Assembly (NCBI GenBank): GCA_014610835.1
Contig: QQXM01000145.1
Coordinates: 6,165-70,164, forward strand
From: Erysipelotrichaceae bacterium 7770_A6
GTDB taxonomy: Bacteria; Bacillota_I; Bacilli_A; Erysipelotrichales; Erysipelotrichaceae
Length of the DNA: 64,000 bases
Direction: 5' to 3'
In this document: piece by piece, positions 36,115 through 45,150 of the stretch
How positions within the stretch are numbered: position 1 is the stretch's first letter
Layout of the letters: each line of letters begins with the position of its first letter
The notes under the pieces: generated by a model
What the model was told of the DNA's origin: nothing
The model's input: only the letters and a program-made list of their open reading frames with translations
Databases searched by the model: none
Position numbers and translations under genes: made by a program

Positions 36115-36123
36115 ATTATAACA
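36115..36123 (-). promoter_or_regulatory. Extended -10 promoter of the CobW operon
   Basis: On the - strand TGT-TATAAT, about 30 nt before the ATG; no good -35. No clear Zur box was recognised by eye. Confidence 0.5.
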
Positions 36124-36173
36124 AAGTCGTCAAATATTGGTTGTAAAGTGATTTTTGAAATATTCAGAATTAT

Positions 36174-36203
36174 TTGAAGATAATGGAGTGAATGTTGTAA
36201 AAT
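36174..36203 (+). promoter_or_regulatory. Promoter of the solute-binding lipoprotein gene
   Basis: TTGAAG (36174-36179), an 18-nt spacer and TAAAAT (36198-36203). The AGGAGG box at 36228-36233 and the ATG at 36245 follow. Confidence 0.55.
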
Positions 36204-36244
36204 CTATAAGTGTTATTAATATGAACCAGGAGGAAATGAGTAAT

Positions 36245-37441
36245 ATGAATACGAACAAGTTAATGAAAATAGGACTATCCGCATTGATATCTACGAGTAT
36301 GCTGGCTGGTTGTACAAAAAAAGAAATATCTAAAACTTCTGAAGAACAAACGTCTACTGTTGAAGAAGAATCCTTAAGTGCGACGCTAAAAGTCTGGGCA
36401 CCTGAAGAAGAAACTGGAAAAGACAGCTGGATGGAAAAAGAAATCAAAGCATTTAAAAAAGCACATCCAAAATGGGATTTAACAATTGAAACAGAAGCAG
36501 TTGCTTTTGCGGATGTGAAAAATAAACTGGCAGAAGATGCAGAAAATTTACCTGATGTATATTTATTTGATTCAAATGATCTTTCAAGTCTTATCGAAGC
36601 AAATGGTATTGCGGAACTTGGTGGTGAAACTTTAAATACAATTGAAAATGAGAATAGTTCTACAATTGTAAATACAGTGACATATGATGGGGCAGTGTAT
36701 GGTGTTCCGTATACATCTAGTGATACGTGGTGCATGTATTATGACAAGAGCGTGTTTGGTGAAGATGTTGTTAAGAATATTGATGCAATGCTAAAAAAAG
36801 GAAAAGTAGGCTTTTCTTTACTGGATGGAAAATATATTTCAGCATTCTATTTTGGTGCTGGAATGAATAGTGCAGTTGATTTTGCCAGTGAAAATGCAAC
36901 GGCAGTGACAGACTATCTGGTTGATTTGAAAAATTCTAAAAACTTTGTGAATTCCAAAGAAGATCCCGCAACACTTTTAAAGAACGGTACAGTGAATGCG
37001 GTATTTGCTTCCACAAGTGATTATGCATCCATGGAAGAAGCACTTGGAAAAGAAAACATTGCGGTATGTGCAATGCCTGAATATACATTGAACGGAAAAG
37101 AAGTACAGTTAAAAACAACAGTTTCTACAAAAGCAGCTGCAGTTGTTCCAACAAGCAAAAGTATTAAGGCAGCCGTAGCATTTGCAGGCTTTTTAGGTAG
37201 TGCACAGTCACAATTGAATCACTATGACAAGTGGCATGTACTTCCAGTCAATATGAGTATTGAAACAGATGATGCTGCAATCAAAACACAGATCGATGCT
37301 TTGCAGAATACATCTATTGTTTTGACATCACAGAATAGTGATGTTTCTCGTTTTGAAAAAATGGGAAATGATATTGCAAGTGGTGTTGTAAAACATACTG
37401 TAGTAGAACAGCCAACAGAAGAAAATACTACATCCAGCTAG
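36245..37441 (+). CDS. Extracellular solute-binding lipoprotein, family 1 (maltose-binding-like)
   Basis: This 398-residue secreted lipoprotein has a lysine-containing signal peptide with lipobox MLAGC (Cys 23). It is followed by a type-2 periplasmic binding fold: ATLKVWAPEEETGKDSWMEK near 45, LPDVYLFDSNDLSSL near 100 and YDGAVYGVPYTSSDTWCMYY near 145. It binds a sugar or oligosaccharide and would normally deliver it to an ABC permease. No permease or ATPase genes are nearby, so it is an orphan. The start at 36245 fits the AGGAGG spacing (11 nt); ATG 36236 is too close. Confidence 0.85.
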   Translation: MNTNKLMKIGLSALISTSMLAGCTKKEISKTSEEQTSTVEEESLSATLKVWAPEEETGKDSWMEKEIKAFKKAHPKWDLTIETEAVAFADVKNKLAEDAENLPDVYLFDSNDLSSLIEANGIAELGGETLNTIENENSSTIVNTVTYDGAVYGVPYTSSDTWCMYYDKSVFGEDVVKNIDAMLKKGKVGFSLLDGKYISAFYFGAGMNSAVDFASENATAVTDYLVDLKNSKNFVNSKEDPATLLKNGTVNAVFASTSDYASMEEALGKENIAVCAMPEYTLNGKEVQLKTTVSTKAAAVVPTSKSIKAAVAFAGFLGSAQSQLNHYDKWHVLPVNMSIETDDAAIKTQIDALQNTSIVLTSQNSDVSRFEKMGNDIASGVVKHTVVEQPTEENTTSS

Positions 37442-37502
37442 TCATATAATTTTATTAAAAGCAGTTTTTTGTATATAATCATTTCGATGTGAGGGAATGA
37501 TT

Positions 37503-38294
37503 ATGAAAGCTGCTTTTTTTGATATTGATGGTACGTTAAAACCATTTAATGAAATTGAATTACGAGATACAACGATTGCAATGCTACATGCATTACAGGA
37601 AAAAGGAATTAAAGTGTTTCTGGCGAGTGGCAGACCACCTGTACAATTACCATTGCTTGGAAAGAAATTGAATGCTTTTCCATGGGATGGGTATGTCCTT
37701 TTGAATGGTCAATACGTCATGGATAAAGACAAGCATTGTTTTTATAAACTGCCGATTTGTAAAGAAGCGTTGCATTCTTTGGTTCCATGGCTCAAAGAGA
37801 ATGCGGATTATGCTTGTACATTCATGGAAGAAAATGATTCTTATGATATTACATTTAATAAAGCACATTATGAATATTTAAAAAGTATTGGAAAAGAAGA
37901 TTATATGTTAAGAGTAGAAGATCCGGTTCGCTCATATACACATGATACGTATCAGATCTGTCCACGTATTCCAAGCAAGGATGATGCGGAATGGGTAAAA
38001 CATGCACCAGGTATGAAATCTGCAAGATGGACAGAAGAATTTGCGGACATGATTCCATTAGAAGGTGGAAAACCTGTAGGAATGCAGAAAATACTGGATT
38101 ACTATGGTATTGATCAGAAAGATACGATTGCCTTTGGTGATGGTGGAAATGATATGACAATGCTTGAATTTGCGGCTATAGGTGTTGCGATGGGAAATGC
38201 GAATGATGAAGTGAAATCACATGCAGACTACGTTACAGATACAAGTGAAAACGATGGTATCCTGAAAGCATTCCAGCATTTTGGTATTTTATAA
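37503..38294 (+). CDS. Cof-type HAD-IIB phosphatase
   Basis: This 263-residue cytoplasmic phosphatase has HAD motif I FFDIDGTLKPF at 5-15, motif II LASGRPPVQ near 43, motif III Lys near 195 (GGKPVGMQKIL) and motif IV IAFGDGGNDMTML near 212. Family members dephosphorylate sugar phosphates, FMN or related metabolites. The start at 37503 is preferred because GAGGG lies 7 nt upstream; the ATG at 37497 overlaps the SD. TATAAT at 37474-37479 is a probable -10. Confidence 0.92.
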   Translation: MKAAFFDIDGTLKPFNEIELRDTTIAMLHALQEKGIKVFLASGRPPVQLPLLGKKLNAFPWDGYVLLNGQYVMDKDKHCFYKLPICKEALHSLVPWLKENADYACTFMEENDSYDITFNKAHYEYLKSIGKEDYMLRVEDPVRSYTHDTYQICPRIPSKDDAEWVKHAPGMKSARWTEEFADMIPLEGGKPVGMQKILDYYGIDQKDTIAFGDGGNDMTMLEFAAIGVAMGNANDEVKSHADYVTDTSENDGILKAFQHFGIL

Positions 38295-38366
38295 TATTCA
38301 AGTTTTGTTCACTTAAAGAAGAAAAAAATGTTGTATTCTAGATAGGCAAAAAGTGGGGAAAAGAAC

Positions 38367-38729
38367 ATGTTTAATTTCTTGAGAAAACTGAAAAAAGAGA
38401 AAAAAGAAGAAAACAGAACAGAAGAAAAAAGCGCTGCCGCAAAACAAGACCTCAGTAATGGGATTGCGAGAGGAATGTATTGTGAATTGTGTGGATATAT
38501 GGAAGTAAATGAAGATAGTAATGAACTTCCAATGGAAGGCTATGCTATTTGTCCAAATTGTGGCGGTACTTTAAAAATTGGCTGGTTTATGAAAACAGAA
38601 GATGGATATCACCTGTCTGAAAATGCTGCACCAGTTGCATTGGAAAAGAAGAAAGCAAGTGGTGGACATTATCGTGTGAGAAAACCTGGTCCAAATAGAA
38701 GCAGAAGAAAAGGGAATCGAAATCATTGA
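38367..38729 (+). CDS. Small zinc-ribbon protein of unknown function
   Basis: This 120-residue protein has a charged Lys/Glu N-terminal helix (about 5-28), a central CxxC...CxxC zinc ribbon (MYCELCGYM near 37 and AICPNCGGTL near 58) and a very basic C terminus (VRKPGPNRSRRKGNRNH). The composition suggests nucleic-acid or protein binding. I do not recognise a named family. It has a GGGGA ribosome binding site. It lies tail-to-tail with the AraC gene, the two stop codons being adjacent. Confidence 0.7.
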   Translation: MFNFLRKLKKEKKEENRTEEKSAAAKQDLSNGIARGMYCELCGYMEVNEDSNELPMEGYAICPNCGGTLKIGWFMKTEDGYHLSENAAPVALEKKKASGGHYRVRKPGPNRSRRKGNRNH

Positions 38730-39584
38730 TCATTGAGATTGATGATTTTTTTGATGGCTTTTTCGGAATTGTTTTGGTGTCATACCTGTATATTCTTTGA
38801 AGTTTCTTGAAAAATGGGAGCGATCATGATAACCATTGAATTCTGCAATTTCTTGAATTGTCATTTCTGTTGTGAGTAGAAGATGCATGGATTCTTCCAT
38901 TCGGATAGATAATAGTTTTTTTGAAAATGACATGCCTGTAATCTTTTTGAAGCGATAGGAAAGGTAGTCTGGGTGATAATTGAATTCTTTTGCGACCTGA
39001 TCTAACGTAACATCGCGATAGTGATCTCCAATATATTTCATGATTTTACCAAAGATATGATTCTGGATCATTGTGGATCTTGGAATGAGTAAAGTTTCTG
39101 AATGATTTCGATCTAAGAATGAAAATAAGCCTACAAGTAATAAACGGATTATTTTTTCATGATATATATCATCTCTTGGAAATTCATTGAAAATGAGTTC
39201 AAGTGTATAGAGTGCATCATTGCCAATATTAGAAAAATATAAATGTTCTCCACTTGCATCTGGTGCATGTAGAAAATCATACAGGATCCTGCAGTCTGAA
39301 ATCTGGGAATCAAATAGACTGTCAAAAAAGGATGCTTGAAAATCATAGACAAGAAGTGATTCTGTTGCCTGATATTGCATGTCTTCTCTTGAAAATATTA
39401 AATCATGAGACAGTGCATGATATGTTGTTCCGTCTAATGTAATTTCACATTCATTTTGCGGAATGATCATTGTGAAATATGTACTGATACCTTCCGTGGT
39501 AATCGATGCTTGAATATCTTTCATGATCAATAGTATATCATTCGAGTATAAGAATCGGCCATGTTTTAAATTGGAACTGTCCAT
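38730..39584 (-). CDS. AraC family transcriptional regulator
   Basis: This 284-residue protein has an N-terminal cupin-like sensor domain (about 25-165) and a C-terminal AraC DNA-binding domain with two HTH motifs (LDQVAKEFNYHPDYLSYRF near 190; TIQEIAEFNGYHDRSHFSRN near 240, then FKEYTGMTPKQFR). It is divergent from the flavin reductase gene and so its probable regulator. The start is uncertain. ATG 39584 has no SD; a second ATG at 39524 lies 7 nt after an extended -10 (TGA-TATACT, 39532-39540 on -) and could be a leaderless start giving 264 residues. Confidence 0.85.
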   Translation of the reverse strand: MDSSNLKHGRFLYSNDILLIMKDIQASITTEGISTYFTMIIPQNECEITLDGTTYHALSHDLIFSREDMQYQATESLLVYDFQASFFDSLFDSQISDCRILYDFLHAPDASGEHLYFSNIGNDALYTLELIFNEFPRDDIYHEKIIRLLLVGLFSFLDRNHSETLLIPRSTMIQNHIFGKIMKYIGDHYRDVTLDQVAKEFNYHPDYLSYRFKKITGMSFSKKLLSIRMEESMHLLLTTEMTIQEIAEFNGYHDRSHFSRNFKEYTGMTPKQFRKSHQKNHQSQ

Positions 39585-39636
39585 TGTTCACAAATTCACA
39601 ACCTCGTACACTAGTAGCACTGAAAGGGTAGAGGAA

Positions 39637-41604
39637 ATGAAAAAGAAATTATTAACATGCATGCTTGCCTGTGTAATGAGTGTTTCTCTTTTTGGATGTT
39701 CCAGTACTTCTAATAGTACAGCGGCAGAAGCAAAAGATGGCACTTACACAGCAACAGCACAAGGATTTGAAAAGGGTGATGTTAAAGTCACAATTACAGT
39801 GAAAGATGGAAAGATTACAGATGCTGAAGTAGATTCTAGCAGCCAGTCGAAAGGATTTGGAGCAGACGCTGCGGAAGGGTTAGCAAAGGAAATCGTAGAA
39901 GCACAGTCTGGTGATATTGATGTTGTATCTGGTGCGACTGCTACACGTGATGCGGTAAGCGAAGCTGTAGAAGATTGTATGAAGCAGGCTGGTTTATCCA
40001 CAGAAACAAAGAAGGGTGAAGATGAAACATTAGAAGCAGATGTTGTCGTTGTAGGTATGGGTGCATCTGGTACAACTGCTGCTTTAAGAGCAAGTGAAGG
40101 TGGTGCTTCTGTCATTGGTATTGAAGCAACGGAATCTATTGGTGGATTTGGAAATGCAGCGCAGGGTATGTTCGCAGTTGGATCTGTTGAACAAAAAGCA
40201 CGTTATGCTGATGGTGAAACAACAGATGAAGAATACTGGTATGATCACTTCCAGGAACGTAACAACAACATGGGAAATTCTAAGCTGATCCGTGAATTTA
40301 TTGCAGAAGCTAAGAATACAGTTTCTTATATGTTAAATCATGGAGTTGGATTCTTCCTGTCTGAAACAGCACAGCAGATTGCACACTTTGATACAGAAGT
40401 TGTATACCACAGATGGAACAATGCAAACCCATTTGAATATTTAGGGGATGCATTGGATAAAGCTGGTGTGGATGTGCATTATGCTACTACAGCGAATTCA
40501 ATCATTGTTGACAAGGATGGAAATGCAACTGGTGTAAAGTGCACAAAGAAAGATGGCGGCACATTAACGGTCAATGCAAAATCCGTTGTAATTTCTACAG
40601 GTTCTTTCGCAAATAATGAAGAACTTATGAAGGAAACATTAGGTGAAGATGTATATGCAAACTGCAATGTTTTAGCTGGATCATATGCCCCTGGTGTGGA
40701 TATGATGTGGGACATTGGCGCTGACAAGGGTGAATTGTTAACAATGAACCATGGTGTTACAACACAGGGATGTGATGATGAAGTTGTATCTCAGTTAACA
40801 CTCAACTCTCCAATTTTATGGGTCAATAACCAAGGCAAGAGATTTATGAATGAAGATTTATTGAAAGATACTGTTGAATTTACATCTTCTGTACTTTCTC
40901 AAGGTGGCTATGCGTATACAATCGTTGATCAGGCTACAGTAGATAGATGGACAGATATGTCTCAGGAAAATACAGGTACCTGGGTACATTACTGGGATAG
41001 ATTTGGTATCGTTGATGAAAATGGCAATCCAACAATCTATCATGCGCCTATCAGCAGTGATGATTGGAAGAGTGGCTTTGATCAGTTGACAGAAGCAAAT
41101 GAAGGTGGTGTATTTGATGCACTTGAAGAAGCTGCAGCATTCATTGGATGTGATGTAGAAGATCTGCAGGAAACAGTAGATAACTACAATAGCTATGTGA
41201 AGAGCGGCAAGGATGAAGAATTCTTCAAGTCTAAGGAATCTTTGAAGTATTCTGTTTCTGAAGGACCTTACTATGTAACGAAGGGACATGCTGGTGTATT
41301 AGGCGCTCTTGGTGGCGTGAATACAAACGAAAAGCTTCAGGTATTGAATGAAGATCATGAAGTCATCAAGAATCTCTATGCAACGGGTAATAACGTTTCT
41401 GGTATCTCTTATGGTACATATCAGGATGTTGAAGGTGTTGGTTTAGGTTTCTCATTGACATCAGGCAGACTTGCAGGTATTCAGGCCGCAAGAAATGCTG
41501 GATATGAAGTTGAAGATGACACAACAGCATTAACAGAAACTGGTAAAGAAACGATGCAGACAGCTACAGAACGCGGCATGAATGGAAATTTAGAAAGTCA
41601 TTAA
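39637..41604 (+). CDS. Secreted FMN-binding / FAD-dependent reductase lipoprotein (fumarate/urocanate reductase-like)
   Basis: This 655-residue lipoprotein has a signal peptide with lipobox SLFGC (Cys 22). An FMN-binding domain (about 35-125) follows, with the flavinylation motif SGATAT near 108, where ApbE attaches FMN to Thr. The FAD-binding flavoprotein domain (about 135-640) has VVVVGMGASGTTAALRA, GGFGNAAQG and SYGTYQDVEGVGLGFSLT. Such enzymes reduce fumarate, urocanate or other alpha-beta-unsaturated acids outside the cell using electrons from membrane flavoproteins. The start at 39637 has AGAGGA upstream. The electron acceptor cannot be told from sequence. Confidence 0.9.
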   Translation: MKKKLLTCMLACVMSVSLFGCSSTSNSTAAEAKDGTYTATAQGFEKGDVKVTITVKDGKITDAEVDSSSQSKGFGADAAEGLAKEIVEAQSGDIDVVSGATATRDAVSEAVEDCMKQAGLSTETKKGEDETLEADVVVVGMGASGTTAALRASEGGASVIGIEATESIGGFGNAAQGMFAVGSVEQKARYADGETTDEEYWYDHFQERNNNMGNSKLIREFIAEAKNTVSYMLNHGVGFFLSETAQQIAHFDTEVVYHRWNNANPFEYLGDALDKAGVDVHYATTANSIIVDKDGNATGVKCTKKDGGTLTVNAKSVVISTGSFANNEELMKETLGEDVYANCNVLAGSYAPGVDMMWDIGADKGELLTMNHGVTTQGCDDEVVSQLTLNSPILWVNNQGKRFMNEDLLKDTVEFTSSVLSQGGYAYTIVDQATVDRWTDMSQENTGTWVHYWDRFGIVDENGNPTIYHAPISSDDWKSGFDQLTEANEGGVFDALEEAAAFIGCDVEDLQETVDNYNSYVKSGKDEEFFKSKESLKYSVSEGPYYVTKGHAGVLGALGGVNTNEKLQVLNEDHEVIKNLYATGNNVSGISYGTYQDVEGVGLGFSLTSGRLAGIQAARNAGYEVEDDTTALTETGKETMQTATERGMNGNLESH

Positions 41605-41626
41605 TTCTTTAGGAGCTTTATGAAGC

Positions 41627-41675
41627 AAAAACAGCTTTAAATGGCATCAATAAGCCTTTTAGAGCTGTTTTGTGT
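41627..41675 (+). terminator. Terminator after the flavin reductase gene
   Basis: AAAAACAGCT (41627-41636) pairs with AGCTGTTTT (41663-41671), with a partly structured loop and a T-rich tail. Confidence 0.65.
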
Positions 41676-41779
41676 TTTGTTGATGTTTATCGTATTTTTT
41701 GGCTTTTTATATGAGATATATTTGTTTTTCTTTTTTGGATAGAAGTGAAAAAATCTTTTCTAATTTGTTGGAATTTCAC

Positions 41780-41808
41780 TTGAACTATACCCGTTCTCAA
41801 TTTATATT
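41780..41808 (+). promoter_or_regulatory. Promoter of the hybrid histidine kinase gene
   Basis: TTGAAC (41780-41785), a 17-nt spacer and TATATT (41803-41808). The leader contains AAAGGAG before a GTG start. Confidence 0.6.
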
Positions 41809-41847
41809 ATTTTTACCAGATATATCCTTGATGGAAAGGAGCCTTGT

Positions 41848-44800
41848 GTGAGACACTATGTAAATAATGAAACAGACTCCGCATTGTATAAGGAGTTGAA
41901 ATACTCACAATTATTACAAGAAAAAAATGACAGTGAGCAATTTTTAAAATTAATCGCACCTAAGTATCTAGGTGTTTATGTTGTAGATAAACAAACAGAT
42001 CAATTTAGAGAGATCATTACACCGGAATTTTTCCCAACACTACTGAAAGATAAAGAGTGGAAGTTTTCAACGATGATAGATGAATATCGGAAGCATTTTG
42101 TAAAGGAATCTTATCGTAGTGTATTTGATGCGGTGATGGATTATGGCTATGTGTATTCTGTTTTAAAAGAAAAGTCAGAACTATGTTATCTTTACCGCAA
42201 GATGGATGGTGATTTAGTAAAGCTTCAAATTAAATCATATTCAAAACAGGATGAGAATTTATCTATCTGGATTTTTACGAGCGAAGAGAGTGATGAAGCA
42301 ATTTATGAATCATTAGGCACTGCGAGATGGAAGATCGTGTTTGACGAAAATGAAAATCCACTTGTATATCAAGGAAATAATGCATTATGTCGTATGTTCC
42401 ATTATGCATATGAAGATTTTTCGAGTGGCTTTCGTTCTTTCTTGTCTTATGTACATCCAGATGATGTCAATAAAGTAAAACAATCCATTGATAAATTTAA
42501 AACATTACAAAATCTAAATGAACAACATGATGATGAATTTCGATTGAGAAACTCTGATGGAGAATATCAATGGGTACATTCCATTGGAAAAACAATTTGG
42601 CAGGAAAATGGAAAAATCAAGAATGTCTGTGGAATTTTTATTGATATTAACAAGAGAAAACAAAAAGAAGAGAAACAGAGAAGAATCATTGATGGGCTTG
42701 CGAATGAGTATGTAACGATGTGGCTGGTCCACCCTGATCAGACTTGTGAGCTTTGCCGTTATAAATATGCGGAATGGGTCATTCAGGAAGCCATCGAGAT
42801 GTTTGGAAAAATCAATCACTATACAAAATCTATGCGTGATTATGCTGAACGTTATATTGACGAAGAAAATCGTGCAGCATTTTTAAAAGACACAGCATAT
42901 GAAATAGTATTGAAAGAAATACAGGAAAATCCAATCTATCAGGTAATTTATCAAAGAAATACATATGGACAGCGGGCATACTATCAGATTTCGTTTGCAA
43001 AACTGGATAAAAATGATAATTCTTTCGTCATGGGATTTAAAGATGTGAACGAAGTTGTTCTGGAAGAAATTAAAAAGAACAATCAACTCGAAGCTGCATT
43101 ACATAAAATTGAAAAAGAAAAAGATATTCTAGATAAGTTATGTTCTGACTTTACGGCAGTTTATTTTGTTGAATTAAATTCTAAAACATTTGAATCTGTA
43201 CATATTTCTTCAAATACAAACGCAGAAGATATCTTAAGAAAGCAAGTGTTCTATAATTTTGATAGTTATTGTATGCGTTATGCATCCTCTTATATTTCTG
43301 AAAGTGATAAAAAAGATTTTCTGGAGTGGTTTAAATGCGAAAATTTAAAGAAAAATTTAACTGAAAATAACCGCATAACATATCACTATCAAAGTTTTTC
43401 TAACAAGAGTCATCAAAAATATTTTGAAGCACAGGCAATTAAGGTTAAAGAAGATGAAAAACATTGTTATGCACTTTTAGGTTTTAGATATATTGACGAT
43501 ATCATGGAGAAAGAAAAAGCAATCCAGGAACAAATTCAAAAGGCATATGAAGAAGTGATTGAAAGTAATGAAATCATTTCTGCAATTGCGAAATCATATT
43601 GTCATATTTATTTAATCAATCTTGAAAAAGATGAATTTGAAGAGATATCGCATGATAGTACAGTACATCATTTCACAGGAAATAAAGGTTGTGCTTCAAA
43701 ACGATTTAAAGAGAGATGTGAAGAGAGTGTTGAGTTAGAATATCGAGAGATGTTTTATGAATTCACAAATTTTGAAACCATTCAAAATCATTTAGCAAAG
43801 GATGATGAAACTGTCACGGAATATAAGATGCTTGATGGAAACTGGCATCGTCTTGTGTTTATTGCGAAAAATCGTGATGAAAATGGGAAAGTGATTGAAA
43901 TCATCTGTACAATACGTAGTATCAGTGAAGTGAAGAGAAGGGAATTGAATTTGCATTATGAAGCAGAAGAAGCAAGACATGAAGTTGAAGCGAAAAATCG
44001 ATTCCTTTCAAATATGTCTCATGATATCCGCACACCATTAAATGGCATGATTGGAATGTTGCGTATGGCAGAACAATATCCAGATGATTTGAAAATGCGT
44101 CAATCATTAAAAGCGAAAGTAAATGAATCATTGGATTATCTAGTTACATTGATCAACAATATTCTTGAGCTTAATAAGCTGGAAACAGATAAAACGGAAA
44201 TTGTATGTATGCCATTTAATATGATTGAAGTCATTCAAGATGCATGTTTCCGTTCATACAGAAAAGCAAAAGAAAAGAATATTACTTTCCATATGGATGT
44301 AGATAAAAAAAGCATTCAATATCCATATGTAGTAAGTAACGCTACATATATTGATAGAATCTTTGCAAACTTAACTGAAAATGCGGTAAAGTTCACGGAA
44401 GAAAATGGAAATATCGATGTGTATTACAGAGAAATTCATCATGATGATACACATGTGACAGTTGAATTTGGATGTAGGGATGATGGAATCGGTATGTCTG
44501 AAGAGTTTATGAAATATGCTTTTGATGCATTTTCACAAGAAAAAAAGACAAGTCGTTCTAAGTATGAAGGAAGTGGTTTAGGTTTATCGATTGTAAAGAA
44601 ACTTGTAGATAAGTTAGATGGAACCATTGAAGTAGCCAGCAAGAAAAATGTTGGTACAGATATAAAGATCTGTATGACATTTGAAATTGGAGAAAAAGTA
44701 AATTCTAACAGTATTCTAGAAAATTATTCTGATTTGAAAGGATTAAGAGCACTTGTTGTAGAAGATAATGAATTAAATACAGAAGTTGTGAAATTCTTGC

Positions 44801-45117
44801 TTGAAAAGAATGGAATCATTGTAGATTGTGTTGGAGATGGTGTGCAGGCTTTAAAGAGTTTTGAAAAATCCAGTCTTGGATATTATGCGATGATATTAAT
44901 GGATATTCTGATGCCAAGAATGAATGGGTTAGAAGCTACAAGAAGAATTCGAACTCTACAAAGGAAAGATGCTTCTTTGATTCCGATTATTGCGATGAGT
45001 GCAAATGCTTTTTCGGATGATATCATGCGTGGGAAAATGGCAGGAATGAATGAATATCTTGCGAAACCATTAGATGAAGAAACGTTGATTCGTGCAATTA
45101 GAAAATGCTTAAAATAA
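41848..45117 (+). CDS. Soluble multi-PAS hybrid sensor histidine kinase with receiver domain
   Basis: This 1089-residue protein has no membrane segment. The N-terminal two thirds hold several PAS-like repeats; the clearest is about 150-275, with GEYQWVHSIGKTIWQENGKI and a following PAC motif. HisKA follows with the phospho-acceptor His in SNMSHDIRTPLNGMIG near 727, HATPase_c with NLTENAVKF near 841 and GSGLGLSIVKKLV near 908, and a receiver with LMDILMP near 1016. The start is GTG at 41848, six nt after AAAGGAG. No HPt or output regulator is adjacent, so its target is unknown. Confidence 0.9.
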   Translation: MRHYVNNETDSALYKELKYSQLLQEKNDSEQFLKLIAPKYLGVYVVDKQTDQFREIITPEFFPTLLKDKEWKFSTMIDEYRKHFVKESYRSVFDAVMDYGYVYSVLKEKSELCYLYRKMDGDLVKLQIKSYSKQDENLSIWIFTSEESDEAIYESLGTARWKIVFDENENPLVYQGNNALCRMFHYAYEDFSSGFRSFLSYVHPDDVNKVKQSIDKFKTLQNLNEQHDDEFRLRNSDGEYQWVHSIGKTIWQENGKIKNVCGIFIDINKRKQKEEKQRRIIDGLANEYVTMWLVHPDQTCELCRYKYAEWVIQEAIEMFGKINHYTKSMRDYAERYIDEENRAAFLKDTAYEIVLKEIQENPIYQVIYQRNTYGQRAYYQISFAKLDKNDNSFVMGFKDVNEVVLEEIKKNNQLEAALHKIEKEKDILDKLCSDFTAVYFVELNSKTFESVHISSNTNAEDILRKQVFYNFDSYCMRYASSYISESDKKDFLEWFKCENLKKNLTENNRITYHYQSFSNKSHQKYFEAQAIKVKEDEKHCYALLGFRYIDDIMEKEKAIQEQIQKAYEEVIESNEIISAIAKSYCHIYLINLEKDEFEEISHDSTVHHFTGNKGCASKRFKERCEESVELEYREMFYEFTNFETIQNHLAKDDETVTEYKMLDGNWHRLVFIAKNRDENGKVIEIICTIRSISEVKRRELNLHYEAEEARHEVEAKNRFLSNMSHDIRTPLNGMIGMLRMAEQYPDDLKMRQSLKAKVNESLDYLVTLINNILELNKLETDKTEIVCMPFNMIEVIQDACFRSYRKAKEKNITFHMDVDKKSIQYPYVVSNATYIDRIFANLTENAVKFTEENGNIDVYYREIHHDDTHVTVEFGCRDDGIGMSEEFMKYAFDAFSQEKKTSRSKYEGSGLGLSIVKKLVDKLDGTIEVASKKNVGTDIKICMTFEIGEKVNSNSILENYSDLKGLRALVVEDNELNTEVVKFLLEKNGIIVDCVGDGVQALKSFEKSSLGYYAMILMDILMPRMNGLEATRRIRTLQRKDASLIPIIAMSANAFSDDIMRGKMAGMNEYLAKPLDEETLIRAIRKCLK

Positions 45118-45124
45118 ATATGCA

Positions 45125-45150
45125 AAATGCAGTCATTGACTGCATTTTTA
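45125..45150. terminator. Bidirectional terminator
   Basis: A perfect 10-bp stem AAATGCAGTC / GACTGCATTT with loop ATT, between convergent genes (kinase on +, LD-carboxypeptidase on -). Confidence 0.8.

Noticed and set aside
39523-39636. Longer N terminus of the flavin reductase starting at 39523
   Set aside because: It overlaps the divergent AraC gene and promoter and would bury the lipoprotein signal peptide; ATG 39637 has an SD and a proper lipobox.
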